6,304 nucleotides of DNA, taken from positions 1-6,304 of the forward strand of contig SVKH01000091.1 in the NCBI GenBank assembly GCA_015068545.1, given 5' to 3'. The notes beneath the pieces are model-generated. The model was not told the DNA's origin, ran no database searches, and saw only the letters and a program-made list of their open reading frames with translations. This stretch comes from Oscillospiraceae bacterium (GTDB taxonomy: Bacteria > Bacillota > Clostridia > UBA1381). Below, one piece after another: positions 5,768 through 6,304 of the stretch. The stretch's first letter is position 1; every line of letters begins with the position of its first letter. A program made the translations under genes and the position numbers.

Positions 5768-6304
5768 ATGAGCAGAGTTTATAATTTCTCAGCAGGTCCA
5801 TCTGCGCTTCCTGTTGAAGTTTTGGAAAGAGCACAAAAGGAAATGGTAGAATATGGCGATAGCGGTATGTCCGTTATGGAAATGAGCCACAGATCAAAGG
5901 ATTATGAAGCTATTATTAACGGTTGCGAAGCATTGGTTAGAGAGCTTATGCACGTTCCGGACAATTACAAGATTCTTTTCCTTCAAGGCGGCGCATCCAG
6001 CCAATTCACAATGATCCCTATGAATCTTGGTAACAAGAATAAGAAGTGCGACATCGTAATTACTGGTCAATGGGCTAAAAAAGCAGCTCAGGAAGCAGAA
6101 AGATATATCACAGTTAATAAGATTGCATCTTCTGCCGACAAGACATTCTCATACATTCCTAAGCTAGACAAGAGCACCTTCTCAAAGGATGCAGACTATT
6201 TCTACATCTGCCTTAACAACACAATCTATGGTACAAAGTTCAACGAGCTACCTGATACAGGAGATGTTCCACTGGTTGCAGATATTTCTTCTATGGTTAT
6301 GTCA
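5768..6304 (+). CDS. serC: Phosphoserine aminotransferase SerC, N-terminal part (cut by window edge)
   Basis: SerC is a cytoplasmic PLP enzyme that converts 3-phosphohydroxypyruvate and glutamate to 3-phosphoserine and 2-oxoglutarate, the second step of serine synthesis; some homologues also act in vitamin B6 synthesis. The first 179 codons are present, about half of the usual 360 residues. Visible signatures are VYNFSAGPSALPVEVLE (4-20), GMSVMEMSHRSKDYE (33-47), the PLP-phosphate loop FLQGGASSQF (71-80), W102, which stacks on the cofactor in known SerC structures, NNTIYGTKF (150-158, cofactor-contacting T152) and VADISS (170-175) with D172, the residue expected to bind the pyridine nitrogen. 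The catalytic lysine lies just beyond the edge. ATG 5768 is supported by AAAGAGG 7 nt upstream, its own promoter and alignment with family N termini. Frequent AAC, AAG and TTC codons compared with neighbouring genes suggest high expression; this is an impression, not a count. serA often neighbours serC in Clostridia and may follow. Confidence 0.97.
   Translation, partial: MSRVYNFSAGPSALPVEVLERAQKEMVEYGDSGMSVMEMSHRSKDYEAIINGCEALVRELMHVPDNYKILFLQGGASSQFTMIPMNLGNKNKKCDIVITGQWAKKAAQEAERYITVNKIASSADKTFSYIPKLDKSTFSKDADYFYICLNNTIYGTKFNELPDTGDVPLVADISSMVMS

Noticed and set aside
1..6304. A new multi-gene defence, mobile or biosynthetic system
   Set aside because: Every gene belongs to a well-known housekeeping, envelope or sporulation family. 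There are no transposase, integrase, toxin, nuclease or CRISPR features and no gene-sized unexplained gap.

Overview
The window reads as ordinary chromosomal DNA from a low-GC, spore-forming Firmicute, most likely a member of the class Clostridia. The reasons are the AT-rich composition, strong AGGAGG-type ribosome binding sites, near-consensus sigma-A promoters, a hisS-aspS gene pair, a SpoVB/YtgP-type flippase, and a CwlD-like amidase of the kind used to make the spore cortex. The family or genus cannot be fixed from the sequence alone.

Layout: positions 1-1672 carry, on the minus strand, hisS (complete, 416-1672) followed by aspS (N-terminal part only, running off the left edge). The two overlap by one base (TAATG). 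Positions 1673-1838 are a divergent intergenic region holding two back-to-back promoters, one for hisS-aspS and one for the plus-strand genes. Rightwards come a 574-residue MurJ/SpoVB-like flippase (1839-3563), a 426-residue DUF21/CBS-pair/CorC_HlyC membrane protein starting at TTG (3627-4907), and a 235-residue CwlD-like N-acetylmuramoyl-L-alanine amidase (4944-5651). The serC phosphoserine aminotransferase gene (5768 onward) runs off the right edge. The DUF21/CBS gene and serC each have their own TTGAC(A/C)-17-TATxAT promoter. The amidase has no visible promoter and is probably co-transcribed with the DUF21/CBS gene.

Functionally there are three themes. These are tRNA charging (HisRS, AspRS), cell envelope and spore peptidoglycan (flippase, amidase, with a membrane CBS protein between them), and serine biosynthesis (SerC). 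I see no mobile element, CRISPR array, RNA gene, phage gene or defence system, and no evidence of a new multi-gene system. The most interesting details are small. A long hairpin buries the ribosome binding site and start codons of the amidase gene. The DUF21 domain appears to lack the usual polar signature residues of its family. The hisS-aspS leader is too short to hold a T-box.
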